DNA of 64,000 bases. Source: Hymenobacter wooponensis (GTDB lineage: Bacteria > Bacteroidota > Bacteroidia > Cytophagales > Hymenobacteraceae). Numbering within the stretch: position 1 is the first letter of the stretch; every line of letters begins with the position of its first letter. The stretch lies in contig NZ_SRKZ01000001.1 of assembly GCF_004745865.1 (NCBI RefSeq), forward strand, positions 682,001 through 746,000, written 5' to 3'. This document shows, piece after piece, positions 25,668 through 34,649 of this stretch. A program made the translations under genes and the position numbers. Below the pieces are notes generated by a model, which was given only the letters and a program-made list of their open reading frames with translations, made no database searches and was not told the DNA's origin.

Positions 25668-27110
25668 CTATTGCTTCCAACCGCCACCCAGCGCCCGGTA
25701 CACATTTACCGAGGCGTTGAGTTGCTGCATCTTGGTTTCGATCAGGTCGAACTTCGATTCCAAGGCGTCGCGCTGGGTGAAGAGCACTTCGGTGTACTCG
25801 GCGCGGGCCGAGCGGAAGAGGCTGTTAGAAATGGTGCTTGACTGGTTCAAGGCCTGTACGGCTTTGGCCTTTTCGTCGTAGCTCTTCGCCAGGTTGTTGA
25901 TGTTGGAGAGCTGGTTAGCTACTTCCACGTAGGCGTTCAGGATGGTGCGCTCGTAGTTGTAGGCGGCCTGAATTTGCGCAGCGGTGGCGTTGCCGTACAC
26001 GGCTTTGATGCCGTTGCGGTTTACCAGGGGCGCTACCAAATCACCGGCCAACGAATACAGCATCGACTCGGGCGTGGAGAAAATAAGGCCGGGCTTGAAG
26101 GCTCCGAAGCCAGCGCCACCCGTTATGCGCAGAGCCGGGTAGAAGTTGGCCCGCGCGACCTGAATATCCAGCTTGGCGGCGGCTAGGCTCTGCTCCGCTT
26201 GCCGGATATCCGGCCGGTTTTGTAGCAGCTGCGCAGGAACACCCGTCTGCACTACCGTTGGCACCAACTCATTGAACGAGGCATCATCGCGGACGATGGG
26301 CTGCGGATACCGGCCGACTAGGAAGTTAATCCGGTTCTCGGTTTCCGTGATGCGCTGCTGAATACCGTACTGCAGGCTGCGGGTGTTGTGCACCTGGGCC
26401 TCAAAACGCTGCACGGCCAGCTCCGTCGTCCGGGCCGATTCCTTTTGTAGTCGCACCAGCTCCAGGGCATTGGTTTGCAGCTCAATGTTCTGCTTTACAA
26501 TGGCCAGCTGATTGTCGAGGGCCAGCAACTCGTAGTATGAGTTGGCAATTTCGGCAATCAGGTTGGTCACCGTGAAGTTGCGGCCTTCTACCGTAGCCAG
26601 GTAGCGCAGGGCTGCCGACTTCCGGGAGTTACGCAGCTTGTGCCAGATATCTACTTCCCAGCTGGCAAAGGCGCCGATTTGGTAATTCTGCAGCGGGTCG
26701 GGGTTGCGGTGCTCCGGCTTGATGTCGATAGCTTCTTCCGTGGCACCCTGGAGCGTATAGCGGCTAGGCCTCTCGGCTTCGACCTTGGCGCCCAGGCCTA
26801 CGAACGGCAGGTACTCCCCTTTCCGGATCTGTACTTCGTTGCGGGCAATCTGGATTTCCTGCAGCGAGATATTCAGTTCCTGGTTACGCTGCAGCGCGGT
26901 ATCGATAAGCGCAACCAGGTTGGGGTCGGTGAAAAACGATTTCCACTGGCCCGTTGCTGTGCTAGCCGTGTCTCTTGCGCTGGCGGTGCCGTAGCTGGTA
27001 GGCACCGTGCGGTTCTCTTTTCTTTGTACCAGCTCAGGCGCTTTGCACGCCGCCACCGTCAGAGCCAGGCACGCGGCCGTGAGACTTTGATATATGCGTC
27101 TTTTAAGCAT
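25668..27110 (-). CDS. RND efflux outer membrane lipoprotein (TolC/NodT family)
   Basis: About 480 residues from the ATG at 27110. Lipobox LTVAACKAP near residue 20. Two repeated outer-membrane efflux halves follow: FFTDPNLVALIDTALQRNQE, AQVHNTRSLQYGIQQRI, then LLQNRPDIRQAEQSLAAAKL and DIQVARANFYPALRITGGAG, which is the NodT/OprM signature. It forms the outer membrane channel of the tripartite pump. Its start overlaps the end of the RND gene by 8 bases, so translation is coupled; a TTG at 27119 is an alternative start. Confidence 0.9.
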   Translation of the reverse strand: MLKRRIYQSLTAACLALTVAACKAPELVQRKENRTVPTSYGTASARDTASTATGQWKSFFTDPNLVALIDTALQRNQELNISLQEIQIARNEVQIRKGEYLPFVGLGAKVEAERPSRYTLQGATEEAIDIKPEHRNPDPLQNYQIGAFASWEVDIWHKLRNSRKSAALRYLATVEGRNFTVTNLIAEIANSYYELLALDNQLAIVKQNIELQTNALELVRLQKESARTTELAVQRFEAQVHNTRSLQYGIQQRITETENRINFLVGRYPQPIVRDDASFNELVPTVVQTGVPAQLLQNRPDIRQAEQSLAAAKLDIQVARANFYPALRITGGAGFGAFKPGLIFSTPESMLYSLAGDLVAPLVNRNGIKAVYGNATAAQIQAAYNYERTILNAYVEVANQLSNINNLAKSYDEKAKAVQALNQSSTISNSLFRSARAEYTEVLFTQRDALESKFDLIETKMQQLNASVNVYRALGGGWKQ

Positions 27111-30100
27111 GTTCTTCAACTAATACGTGCGGCTCAAACTCCGACAAGGGGTGCTCATTTTCATCCCCAATCAGCTTGCGGCCGGAAGCCAGGGTGCCGA
27201 AGATGTAGTACAGACCAGGCACAATAATTACCCCGAAGATGGTACCGAACAGCATGCCCCCGAGGGCCGAGGTACCAATGGTGCGGTTACCAATAGCCCC
27301 AGCGCCGTGGGCCAGTACCAGCGGAATCAGACCAGCAATGAAGGCGAACGAGGTCATGAGGATGGGGCGGAAACGCACCTTAGCACCTTCAATGGCAGCA
27401 TCACGAATTGACATTCCCTCCTCGTGCTTCTGTACCGCGAATTCTACAATCAGCACAGCGTTCTTACCTAATAGGCCTACGAGCATTACTAGGCCTACCT
27501 GGGCGTAGATGTTGTTGGCCAGACCCATGGTCTTGATCAGCAGGAACGAACCGAAAATACCAGCGGGCAGCGACAGGATTACCGCCAGTGGCAGCAGGAA
27601 GCTTTCGTACTGTGCGGCCAGTACCAGGTACACGAAGCCCAGTACAATCAGGAAGATATAGATGGCCTCGTTGCCACGGCTCACCTCGTCTTTCGATAGG
27701 CCACCCCAGTCGATGTCGTAGCCGCGGGGCAGGGTCTTGGCCGCTACTTCTTGCACGGCCTTGATGGCCTCACCTGAGCTGTAGCCCGCTGCTGCATCGC
27801 CGCGGATAGAAGCTGTGGGGTACATGTTGTAGCGGTTGATTTCGTTGGCGCCCTGGCTCTTCACAATTTTCATGAAAGCCGAGAGCGGCACCATTTCACC
27901 CTTGTCGTTCTTCACCCACATATCCAGCACGTCTTTGGGTAGGCGGCGGTACTCGGGTGAGGCCTGCACGAACACCTTGAAGAAGCGCTGATATTTAATG
28001 AAGCCCAGCTCGTAAGTCGAGCCAATCATGATACTCAGCGTGTTCATGGCATTGCCGATGCTTACGCCCTTCTGCATAGCCAGCTGGTTGTCGATCTGCA
28101 GTTCATACTGCGGATAGTTAGCGGAGAAGAAGGTAAATAGACCCGAGAGCTCCTTACGCTTTTTCAGCTCGGCCATGAAGTCCTCGTTCACCTTTTCCAG
28201 CGCCTTGTAGTCACCGGTGGCGGTTTTATCAAGCAGCTGCAGCTGGAAACCACCTGCGGCGCCATAGCCGGGTACTGCTGGTGGCTCAAAGAACTCGATG
28301 GTCGCGCCAGGAATTTCCTTGGCCTTTTCTTCTAGGCTCATCACAATGTCGTGCACCGACTCCTTGCGCTCTTCCCATGGTTTGAGGCTAATCAGCAGGG
28401 TACCAGCGTTGGAGCCGCGACCTTCCGTAAGCACTTCGTAACCGGCTAGCGACGACACGCTTTCGATACCGGGCACCTTTTCTGCTAGCTTCGAAAGCTG
28501 CTGCGACAGGGCGTTGGTACGCTCAAGCGTTGAGCCAGGAGGCGTTTGAATGATAGCGTAGAGCATGCCTTGGTCTTCGGCTGGGATAAAGCCGGAAGGC
28601 AGCGTGGACGAGATACCGAAGATGCCGAAGCCGAAGGCTATCAGAATACCGAAGGTGAATACCCGACGGTCAACTACCTTCTCTAAAATGTTGGTGTAGC
28701 GGCCGGTCAGGCGCTCGAATCCCCGGTTAAACCAGTCAATAAACCGGTTGATGGGGGTCTTTTTGCGAGGCTGGCCGTGGTTGTTCTTCAGAATCATGGC
28801 GCACAGCACCGGCGTCAGCGTCAGGGCCACAATACCCGAGATGACGATAGACGAGGCCATGGTGATGGAGAACTGCCGGTAGAAAATACCCACCGGGCCG
28901 CTCATGAATGCTACCGGTACGAATACCGCCGTCATCAGGATGGTAATGGCAATGATAGCGCCGCTGATTTCACCTACTACCTCCCGCACCGCGCCGTATG
29001 GCGAAAGGTGCTTTTCCTCCATCTTGGCGTGCACCGCTTCCACCACCACAATGGCGTCATCGACCACGATACCGATTGCCAGTACCAGGGCGAAGAGCGT
29101 AATCATGTTGATGGTCATGCCGAAGGCCTGCATGGCAATGAACGCCCCTACCAGCGACACCGGCACGGCAATGATTGGAATCAGCGTAGAGCGCCAGTCG
29201 CCCAAGAACAGGAACACCACAATGGCCACCAGAATAAAGGCGTCGCGCAGGGTGTGAATTACGTTTTCGGTGGAGGCGTCGAGGAAGCTCGATACGTCGT
29301 AGCTGATCTTGTAGTCCATGCCGGGGGGCATGGTCTTCTTCAGCTCCTCCAGCTTGGCTTTCACGCTCTTGATTACATCACTGGCGTTGGAGCCATAGGT
29401 CTGCTTCAGCATGATAGCCGCCGAGGGGTAGCCATCGAGGTTGGAGTAGATGTCGTAGAATTCCGAGCCCAACTCCACGTTGGCCACATCCTTGAGGCGC
29501 AGCGTTTCACCGTTGGCGTTGGCCTTGATAATAACGTTCTTGTATTCTTCAACGTCGTTGAAGCGGCCCTTGTAGGTCAGTACGTATTCCAGCGCGGAGG
29601 CTTCTTTACCGTCAGAGCGGCCGATACGGCCCGGCGAGCCAATTACGCTTTGGTCGTTGAGGGCTTCCATCACGTCATCCACGGAGAGGTTGTAGGCCCG
29701 CATGCGGTCGGGCTTCAGCCACACGCGCATGGCGTACTGGCGAGAACCCAGAATGCTGGCACGTCCAATACCGTCGATACGCTGGATTTCGGGCAGCATG
29801 TTTACCCCGGCATAGTTGAACAAGTACCGCATATCGGTATTCTTGTCCTTGCTATAGAGGTTAACATACATCAGCATGTTCGGTACCACGCGGTTTACCA
29901 CCACGCCTTCGCGCTGCACCAGCACCGGCAAGCGGTTCAGGATCTGCGCAATGCGGGTGTTTACGTTTACTACCGCCTGCTCCGGGTCGGTGCCCAGGTT
30001 AAATACGATCTGAATGTTGGCCTCACCCGCCGATACGGCATCGGAGGTCATGTACTTCATGCCGGGCACGCCGTTGATGGCCTGCTCCAGCGGAATAAGC

Positions 30101-30282
30101 ACCGACTCGGTTAGTACCTTGGCGCTGGCGCCCGGATATGCCGTGCTCACCATTACCATGGGCGGCGAAATTTCCGGGAACTGCGAGTTGGGAAGGGTTT
30201 TGATGGCCAGAACACCCAGGAACATGATTACCACCGATATCACGATGGCAAACACTGGCCGGCGAAGGAATCTACTGAACAT
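27103..30282 (-). CDS. RND family multidrug efflux transporter (AcrB/HAE1 type)
   Basis: A 1059-residue inner membrane pump, usual length for the family. N-terminus FLRRPVFAIVISVVIMFLGV, then NVNTRIAQILNRLPVLVQ and GSRQYAMRVWLKPDRM in the porter domain. The proton-relay Asp pair is in IGIVVDDAIVVVEAVHAKM near 405. The second half repeats the fold, ending with the LVGLLGKNAVLIVEFA segment near 935. It exports drugs, dyes or lipophilic compounds by proton antiport with the adaptor and channel encoded on either side. Confidence 0.95.
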   Translation of the reverse strand: MFSRFLRRPVFAIVISVVIMFLGVLAIKTLPNSQFPEISPPMVMVSTAYPGASAKVLTESVLIPLEQAINGVPGMKYMTSDAVSAGEANIQIVFNLGTDPEQAVVNVNTRIAQILNRLPVLVQREGVVVNRVVPNMLMYVNLYSKDKNTDMRYLFNYAGVNMLPEIQRIDGIGRASILGSRQYAMRVWLKPDRMRAYNLSVDDVMEALNDQSVIGSPGRIGRSDGKEASALEYVLTYKGRFNDVEEYKNVIIKANANGETLRLKDVANVELGSEFYDIYSNLDGYPSAAIMLKQTYGSNASDVIKSVKAKLEELKKTMPPGMDYKISYDVSSFLDASTENVIHTLRDAFILVAIVVFLFLGDWRSTLIPIIAVPVSLVGAFIAMQAFGMTINMITLFALVLAIGIVVDDAIVVVEAVHAKMEEKHLSPYGAVREVVGEISGAIIAITILMTAVFVPVAFMSGPVGIFYRQFSITMASSIVISGIVALTLTPVLCAMILKNNHGQPRKKTPINRFIDWFNRGFERLTGRYTNILEKVVDRRVFTFGILIAFGFGIFGISSTLPSGFIPAEDQGMLYAIIQTPPGSTLERTNALSQQLSKLAEKVPGIESVSSLAGYEVLTEGRGSNAGTLLISLKPWEERKESVHDIVMSLEEKAKEIPGATIEFFEPPAVPGYGAAGGFQLQLLDKTATGDYKALEKVNEDFMAELKKRKELSGLFTFFSANYPQYELQIDNQLAMQKGVSIGNAMNTLSIMIGSTYELGFIKYQRFFKVFVQASPEYRRLPKDVLDMWVKNDKGEMVPLSAFMKIVKSQGANEINRYNMYPTASIRGDAAAGYSSGEAIKAVQEVAAKTLPRGYDIDWGGLSKDEVSRGNEAIYIFLIVLGFVYLVLAAQYESFLLPLAVILSLPAGIFGSFLLIKTMGLANNIYAQVGLVMLVGLLGKNAVLIVEFAVQKHEEGMSIRDAAIEGAKVRFRPILMTSFAFIAGLIPLVLAHGAGAIGNRTIGTSALGGMLFGTIFGVIIVPGLYYIFGTLASGRKLIGDENEHPLSEFEPHVLVEEHA

Positions 30283-30371
30283 AGTTTATGACGTTTGTTA
30301 CCAGTAGCTGATTGCCAATGGTTAGTACAGGATTTGCACTATCCTTTGACAATCAACCCCTAACAACCTTA

Positions 30372-31463
30372 CTATTCAGAGTACACTTTGAGGTGGGAGA
30401 CGACCGACTTGGGGTCTTGGTAGGTGAAGCTGATCTTATCACCGTCTTTCACTTTCCGAATGCCTTCCAACATGATCTTGTCGGAGGCGGCTAGGCCACT
30501 AGATACCACGTAGAGGTCGGGCATTTCAGATGCCACTACCACTTCCTTCTGGTGCACCACGTTGTTCTTGTCAACCACGTACACGAATTTCTTTTCCAGA
30601 ACCTCGAAGGTGGCTTTCTGCGGGATGATGATGGCATTTTTCATGGGCACCGTCATCAGCACGCTGCCGGTTTCGCCGTTGCGCAGTAGCCCCTTAGGAT
30701 TGGGGAAAGTGGCCCGGAAAGCAATGTTGCCAGTCTCATTGTTGAAGTCAGCCTCGATGGTTTGCACTACGCCGGGGTATTGGAACACCTCGTTGTTGGC
30801 CATCTTCAGCTTCACGCGCATGGCGCTATCAGTCTTGGCGGCGTGGGCTTTGTACGACAGGTACTCAGCTTCCGGCACGTTATAGTACACCCACATTTTG
30901 CTGTTGTCGGAGAGCGTAGTCAGCAGGTCGCCCTCATCCACTAAGCTGCCTAGCCGGGCCTGGAAGTGGTCCATGATGCCATTGAAGGGCGCCCGAATGG
31001 TGGTGAAACCTAGGTGAGTCTCGGCCAGGTTCACTTCGGCTTTGGCCTTCTCCAGCTTAGCCTGTGAAAGGGCCAGCTCACTTTTCGACACCACGTTGTT
31101 GTCGGCCAGCTTCTTGGTGTTCTGGTATTCCAGATCCACGAACTTGGCTTCGGCCTGCGATTTTTTCAGCTCGGCCTGGTAGAGCATCGGCATGATTTGG
31201 AACATCACCTGCCCTTGCCGCACTTGCTGACCCTCATCCACGAATATTTTCTGCAGATAGCCTTTTTCCAGGGCGCGCAGCTCAATGTGCTGGATGGAAT
31301 GGATCTGCGAAACGTACTCCTTCGTGATGGTCGTGTCCTTTTGCCAAGGACTGGTAACCAAAAACTTAACTTGTTCTTCCTTCTCTTCTTTCTTTTCTGA
31401 GCAGCTTGTAGCGGAATACAAGACGCCTAGGCCCATACACATGAGCGCGAACCTTCCTTTCAT
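30372..31463 (-). CDS. RND efflux periplasmic adaptor (membrane fusion lipoprotein)
   Basis: A 363-residue lipoprotein (lipobox SATSC near residue 21, followed by a Lys/Glu-rich stretch). It has the usual adaptor order: barrel-sandwich half (KGYLQKIFVDEGQQVRQGQV), a helical hairpin (LKKSQAEAKFVDLEYQNTK), the second half ETHLGFTTIRAPFNGIM, and a beta-barrel. It bridges the pump and outer membrane channel. It is the promoter-proximal gene of the operon; 88 bases separate it from the pump gene. Confidence 0.93.
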   Translation of the reverse strand: MKGRFALMCMGLGVLYSATSCSEKKEEKEEQVKFLVTSPWQKDTTITKEYVSQIHSIQHIELRALEKGYLQKIFVDEGQQVRQGQVMFQIMPMLYQAELKKSQAEAKFVDLEYQNTKKLADNNVVSKSELALSQAKLEKAKAEVNLAETHLGFTTIRAPFNGIMDHFQARLGSLVDEGDLLTTLSDNSKMWVYYNVPEAEYLSYKAHAAKTDSAMRVKLKMANNEVFQYPGVVQTIEADFNNETGNIAFRATFPNPKGLLRNGETGSVLMTVPMKNAIIIPQKATFEVLEKKFVYVVDKNNVVHQKEVVVASEMPDLYVVSSGLAASDKIMLEGIRKVKDGDKISFTYQDPKSVVSHLKVYSE

Positions 31464-31823
31464 AAGGGTCTTAGATGCCTTAACCGGCGTTTGGTGATCC
31501 AGAGGATATTGTGATGTGTGGGATAGAATGCGGAGCGGGGCCTGCCTAGGCCAGTAGCGGGGTGAGTACTGATGCTACCGGGTAAAGCTGGTGGCACGTA
31601 AGCGGCGTAACCGAGTGCCAGTACGACTGTGGTTGGTGCCAGACCACCGGTTTAGTGGGCTGGAGGGTACTACCTAATTTGTCTTCGTACATACTTGCTA
31701 ATTGACGAGGCTACTGCAGCAGAAGCCCATTGAGGGCCAGCGGAAAAGAGGGATAATGTGCGTGCTGTAGTGCCAGTGTCATAGGTTGGTGATACAAAGC
31801 ACTTGGTGCGGCATGAAGACTAC

Positions 31824-31840
31824 ATGAAGCAAATCTTCAT
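31824..31840. promoter_or_regulatory. Inverted repeat ATGAAG-N5-CTTCAT
   Basis: Perfect 6-base arms about 360 bases upstream of the adaptor ATG, with an extra CATGAAG 12 bases away. Possibly a regulator site for the efflux operon; distance makes this uncertain. Confidence 0.3.
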
Positions 31841-32158
31841 CTAGACTACCCGGAAGCACTTTTCACCTCATATCATTCTATAATTCAAATTATTATATCT
31901 GGCTTTATAGATACTTCACTAGAGCTTGGATTCCTCGGTATTATATTTTTTATCAATCCATCGCGCTCGTCAGCAACTCTAAGCTTCTTGAGCCTTTTAC
32001 CGCCGTTTTGGCTTAGGTAAGAGTAGGTAGTGTAGCTAGGTATAAAGCCTTTACTACGGAGCGGTAGTTGTGCCCACAGCTCAATGCCCCATACTCAGCC
32101 CGTTATAAGTAAATATTTGTCATAGAATGCATTAGCCTACGCGCCTACGTATTTTATA

Positions 32159-32168
32159 GGGGGGGGGG
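32159..32168. repeat. G10 homopolymer tract
   Basis: Ten consecutive G, 44 bases before the ATG at 32212. Runs of this length are prone to slippage and could vary promoter spacing, or be a sequencing-sensitive site. Confidence 0.8.
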
Positions 32169-32211
32169 ATTTAGTACTCTGACTCGCTAAAACCCGTTTT
32201 TATTCGGTTGC

Positions 32212-32481
32212 ATGCTACTTGCTGCAGGGCGAACTTCAGTTATGAAAGATTTGCTCTCCCTATGGTCGTCTCAGCAGCCTGCCCTGCTTACTACCGAGCA
32301 AGGCCGCCGGCGCTTGCTGACGCTCCTGCTTACGCTTACGGAGGGGACGCACTTATACCCCACCCCCTGCGAACTGCGATTATTTGAATTATATGCGCTA
32401 GGCGAAATTCCGGTGGAGGAGTTAGTAGCAAGCCTAGGCCCACCCGAATTTGTCACTCAGGATCTTACTCACCGAATGTGA
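32212..32481 (+). CDS. Small Leu-rich protein of unknown function
   Basis: An 89-residue open frame; 79 residues if it starts at the ATG at 32242. It is rich in Leu and Glu, appears helical (RRRLLTLLLTLTEG, CELRLFELYALGEIPVEEL) and has no signal peptide. No family recognised. It lies just after the G10 tract and before the sensor kinase. Confidence 0.45.
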   Translation: MLLAAGRTSVMKDLLSLWSSQQPALLTTEQGRRRLLTLLLTLTEGTHLYPTPCELRLFELYALGEIPVEELVASLGPPEFVTQDLTHRM

Positions 32482-32724
32482 TGCCCACCCTAGCGGCGGC
32501 GCCAATGGTGGCCTAGATCTGGTAAGAGAACTTCTAATTCTATCCCATATCCCCATCGACTGATAGTTATACTCCTATCAAAAAGTGAAGCACTTACTAC
32601 GCTTTAGCGCGCCCCGGGCAAGCTGGAGGCCGCAGTGTAGATTTATTTATTTCCGCAGGAGCTGGCTCGCAACAAAATCAGAGGCCTAGAAGTAGGACTT
32701 ACTATCCTACACTCTGGTTATGTG

Positions 32725-33828
32725 ATGCTTGAGCCTGCCACCTTTTTCTTAAATCAGGCTGAAGCCAGTCAGCATATTCACTTCATTTATGATGTGGAGG
32801 CAGAGCTGATTGTCTTTGTCAATAGCGCCTATGAGCAACTACTGCTAGGCCACTCTGACCGTGTAAATGAGGAACTGCCTGGCTTACTCGCCCGCCTCCA
32901 CCCCGATGACTTACCTGTGCTGCGCCGCTACTGGCAGCTCTGGACTCAGGGCCGAATCCACGACGATATAGAATTCCGGTTGGCCCACCCCAATAGGTCA
33001 GACCAGTGGTTCTGCCTGACGCCATACTGGCACCACCAACCCCAAGGCAAGGGTTGGCTGGGCGGCATACTCCGAGATATCAGCTTCACGAAGGAGCACG
33101 AGGCAAACGCGCTCAAGTTCAATAGCAAGAAGAACATAGTACTGGAAATTCTGGCGCACGACTTGGCCGGTGCGTTTATTATGGTGCAGCAGCTGGCTAC
33201 TTACGTGCAGGATGAATTGGAGCCTGCATCAAACCCGCGGGTACTAGAGATGCTCCAGCTGATGCAGTCAACCAGCCAGCACAGCGTGCAGCTCATCCAC
33301 GACCTCGTCGATCAGGAATTTCTGGAATCCTCTAGCGTTGCGCTCCGGCGTGAGCGGGTTGATTTACGAGAGAAACTAGGTCAGTGCCTGGAGCCTTTCC
33401 GGCGTGCTCCTGGCCGCCAAACCCAACAGTTGCAGTACGAAGCGCCTCCGGGGCCTCTATACGCTGAGGTAGATAGCCTAAAGATTGTGCAGGTGGTGGC
33501 CAACCTGGTAGGAAATGCCATGAAATTCACGCCAGATGAAGGCCGCATTACGGTGCAGCTAGAGCCCTGCACTGATTGTGTGCGCATAAAGGTGGCCGAT
33601 GAGGGCATTGGCATTCCGCAGGATTTGCAGGCCGCGCTGTTTGAGCGGTTCACGCAAGCTCGCCGCCCGGGCCTGCGCGGGGAGCCCACTACTGGCCTAG
33701 GCCTCTTCTTGTGTAAGACCATTGTAGAGCTGCATCAGGGCACCATCTCGGTAGAAAGCACCGAAGGCCAAGGCAGTGTTTTCACGGTAGTACTACCCTT
33801 GACAGAAGAAGGCTTGCCAGCTCGCTAG
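32725..33828 (+). CDS. PAS-domain sensor histidine kinase without a linked response regulator
   Basis: A 367-residue soluble kinase. A PAS domain (about 18-125, with FVNSAYEQLLLGHSD and GILRDISFTKEHE) leads to a HisKA region with the phosphorylated His in LEILAHDLAGAF near 145. The HATPase has the N box VANLVGNAMKFTP near 260, G1 VADEGIGIP near 295 and G2 GLGLFLCKTIVEL near 330. There is no membrane segment and no receiver domain or partner gene close by. ATG 32725 directly follows a possible GTG at 32722. Confidence 0.88.
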   Translation: MLEPATFFLNQAEASQHIHFIYDVEAELIVFVNSAYEQLLLGHSDRVNEELPGLLARLHPDDLPVLRRYWQLWTQGRIHDDIEFRLAHPNRSDQWFCLTPYWHHQPQGKGWLGGILRDISFTKEHEANALKFNSKKNIVLEILAHDLAGAFIMVQQLATYVQDELEPASNPRVLEMLQLMQSTSQHSVQLIHDLVDQEFLESSSVALRRERVDLREKLGQCLEPFRRAPGRQTQQLQYEAPPGPLYAEVDSLKIVQVVANLVGNAMKFTPDEGRITVQLEPCTDCVRIKVADEGIGIPQDLQAALFERFTQARRPGLRGEPTTGLGLFLCKTIVELHQGTISVESTEGQGSVFTVVLPLTEEGLPAR

Positions 33829-33857
33829 GCCATCTCTGGTTAGGTACAGCCAACAAT

Positions 33858-33906
33858 AAAAACGCAACAGGACGCCCGCATTACTACGGCGTCCTGTTGC
33901 GTTTTT
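33858..33906. terminator. Bidirectional terminator after the kinase gene
   Basis: About 19-base arms (33858-33876 and 33888-33906), core CGCAACAGGACGCC, flanked by A and T runs, between convergent genes. Confidence 0.85.
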
Positions 33907-34005
33907 TGCAGCATAGGCCTAGCCCGGGCTACACCTCATGCGGCCATTCAGGTGACGACAGCATGCGGCAGAGAAAGACAAAGCGCTCGGCCTTGTCAAA
34001 ATCCA

Positions 34006-34317
34006 TTACACTGAGCGGAAGAGAGAATCGAGGCGCAGCAGCTTTAGGCAGCGCTTCAGCACTGGGCTCACGTTGCACAGCCACACCCCCGAGCCGCTCT
34101 GATGCAGCAACAGCAGTTGCGATACTACATAGCTAACCCCCAATGAACGCAGGCACTTTAATTGGCTACAATCCACCAGAAAGTTAGAGCGGGCATGCTC
34201 GGGTTGCTGGGCTAGCGTTCGGATAGCCTGGATGGCATCTACCGTATCCAAATCGATGGGCGTAAGAGCCGAAATAGCTGGGCGGCTGGTACCAACGGAG
34301 TTAAGCGTAGCAGACAT
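34006..34317 (-). CDS. STAS domain protein (anti-sigma factor antagonist type)
   Basis: A 103-residue STAS fold: IDLDTVDAIQAIRTL, the central strand and helix SNFLVDCSQLKCLRSLGVSY, then SGVWLCNVSPVLKRCLKLL. The Ser in LRSLGVS is near the usual phosphorylation site. Such proteins bind anti-sigma or switch kinases. It is convergent with the sensor kinase, so the two may share a pathway, but no switch kinase or phosphatase gene is present. Confidence 0.72.
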   Translation of the reverse strand: MSATLNSVGTSRPAISALTPIDLDTVDAIQAIRTLAQQPEHARSNFLVDCSQLKCLRSLGVSYVVSQLLLLHQSGSGVWLCNVSPVLKRCLKLLRLDSLFRSV

Positions 34318-34600
34318 ATGTGAGGGTGACTGAAGTATGAGAAAGTAACAGGCACTGGTAAACCAGGCATCTACCCTCAGATAAACGGCAGTGCGGTATC
34401 TTTTTCTCCCGAATAACTACGGGTTTCCAGGAGCTGAAAACTCGTATTTTCTCTTCCGTAGCTTTCCGCTTTTGCGCTATTACCCGTACTGATCCGGTAC
34501 CGTGGGGCCACACCCTACGTATTCTCCCCCACCCTATAACTACCGCTCGTTGCTCCTCTCGGCAGCAGTTGGCTTCACTAAATCACCATGCGCCCGCCCC

Positions 34601-34608
34601 TAGATTTG
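34601..34608 (+). promoter_or_regulatory. -7 element TAGATTTG of the monooxygenase gene
   Basis: Exact TAnnTTTG match, 41 bases before the ATG at 34650. The remaining 34318-34600 spacer shows no other feature. Confidence 0.5.
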
Positions 34609-34649
34609 CCCCGTAGTAATTCTCAGTTGCTAGGCCAGTTCACAGCGTA

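Larger units (their letters stand above)
31464..32211. other. 748-base non-coding stretch upstream of the efflux operon
   Basis: No convincing gene on either strand. The middle (about 31860-31960) is AT-rich compared with the surroundings. There is an ATGAAG-N5-CTTCAT inverted repeat at 31824-31840 next to another CATGAAG at 31812, and one TAGGCCAGT motif near 31547. No TAnnTTTG element could be assigned to the efflux operon. The right end carries a run of ten G at 32159-32168. Confidence 0.5.

Noticed and set aside
28777..30114. A 445-codon plus-strand open frame rich in His, Gly and Val
   Set aside because: It is entirely inside the RND pump gene on the other strand; composition is typical of an antisense shadow.
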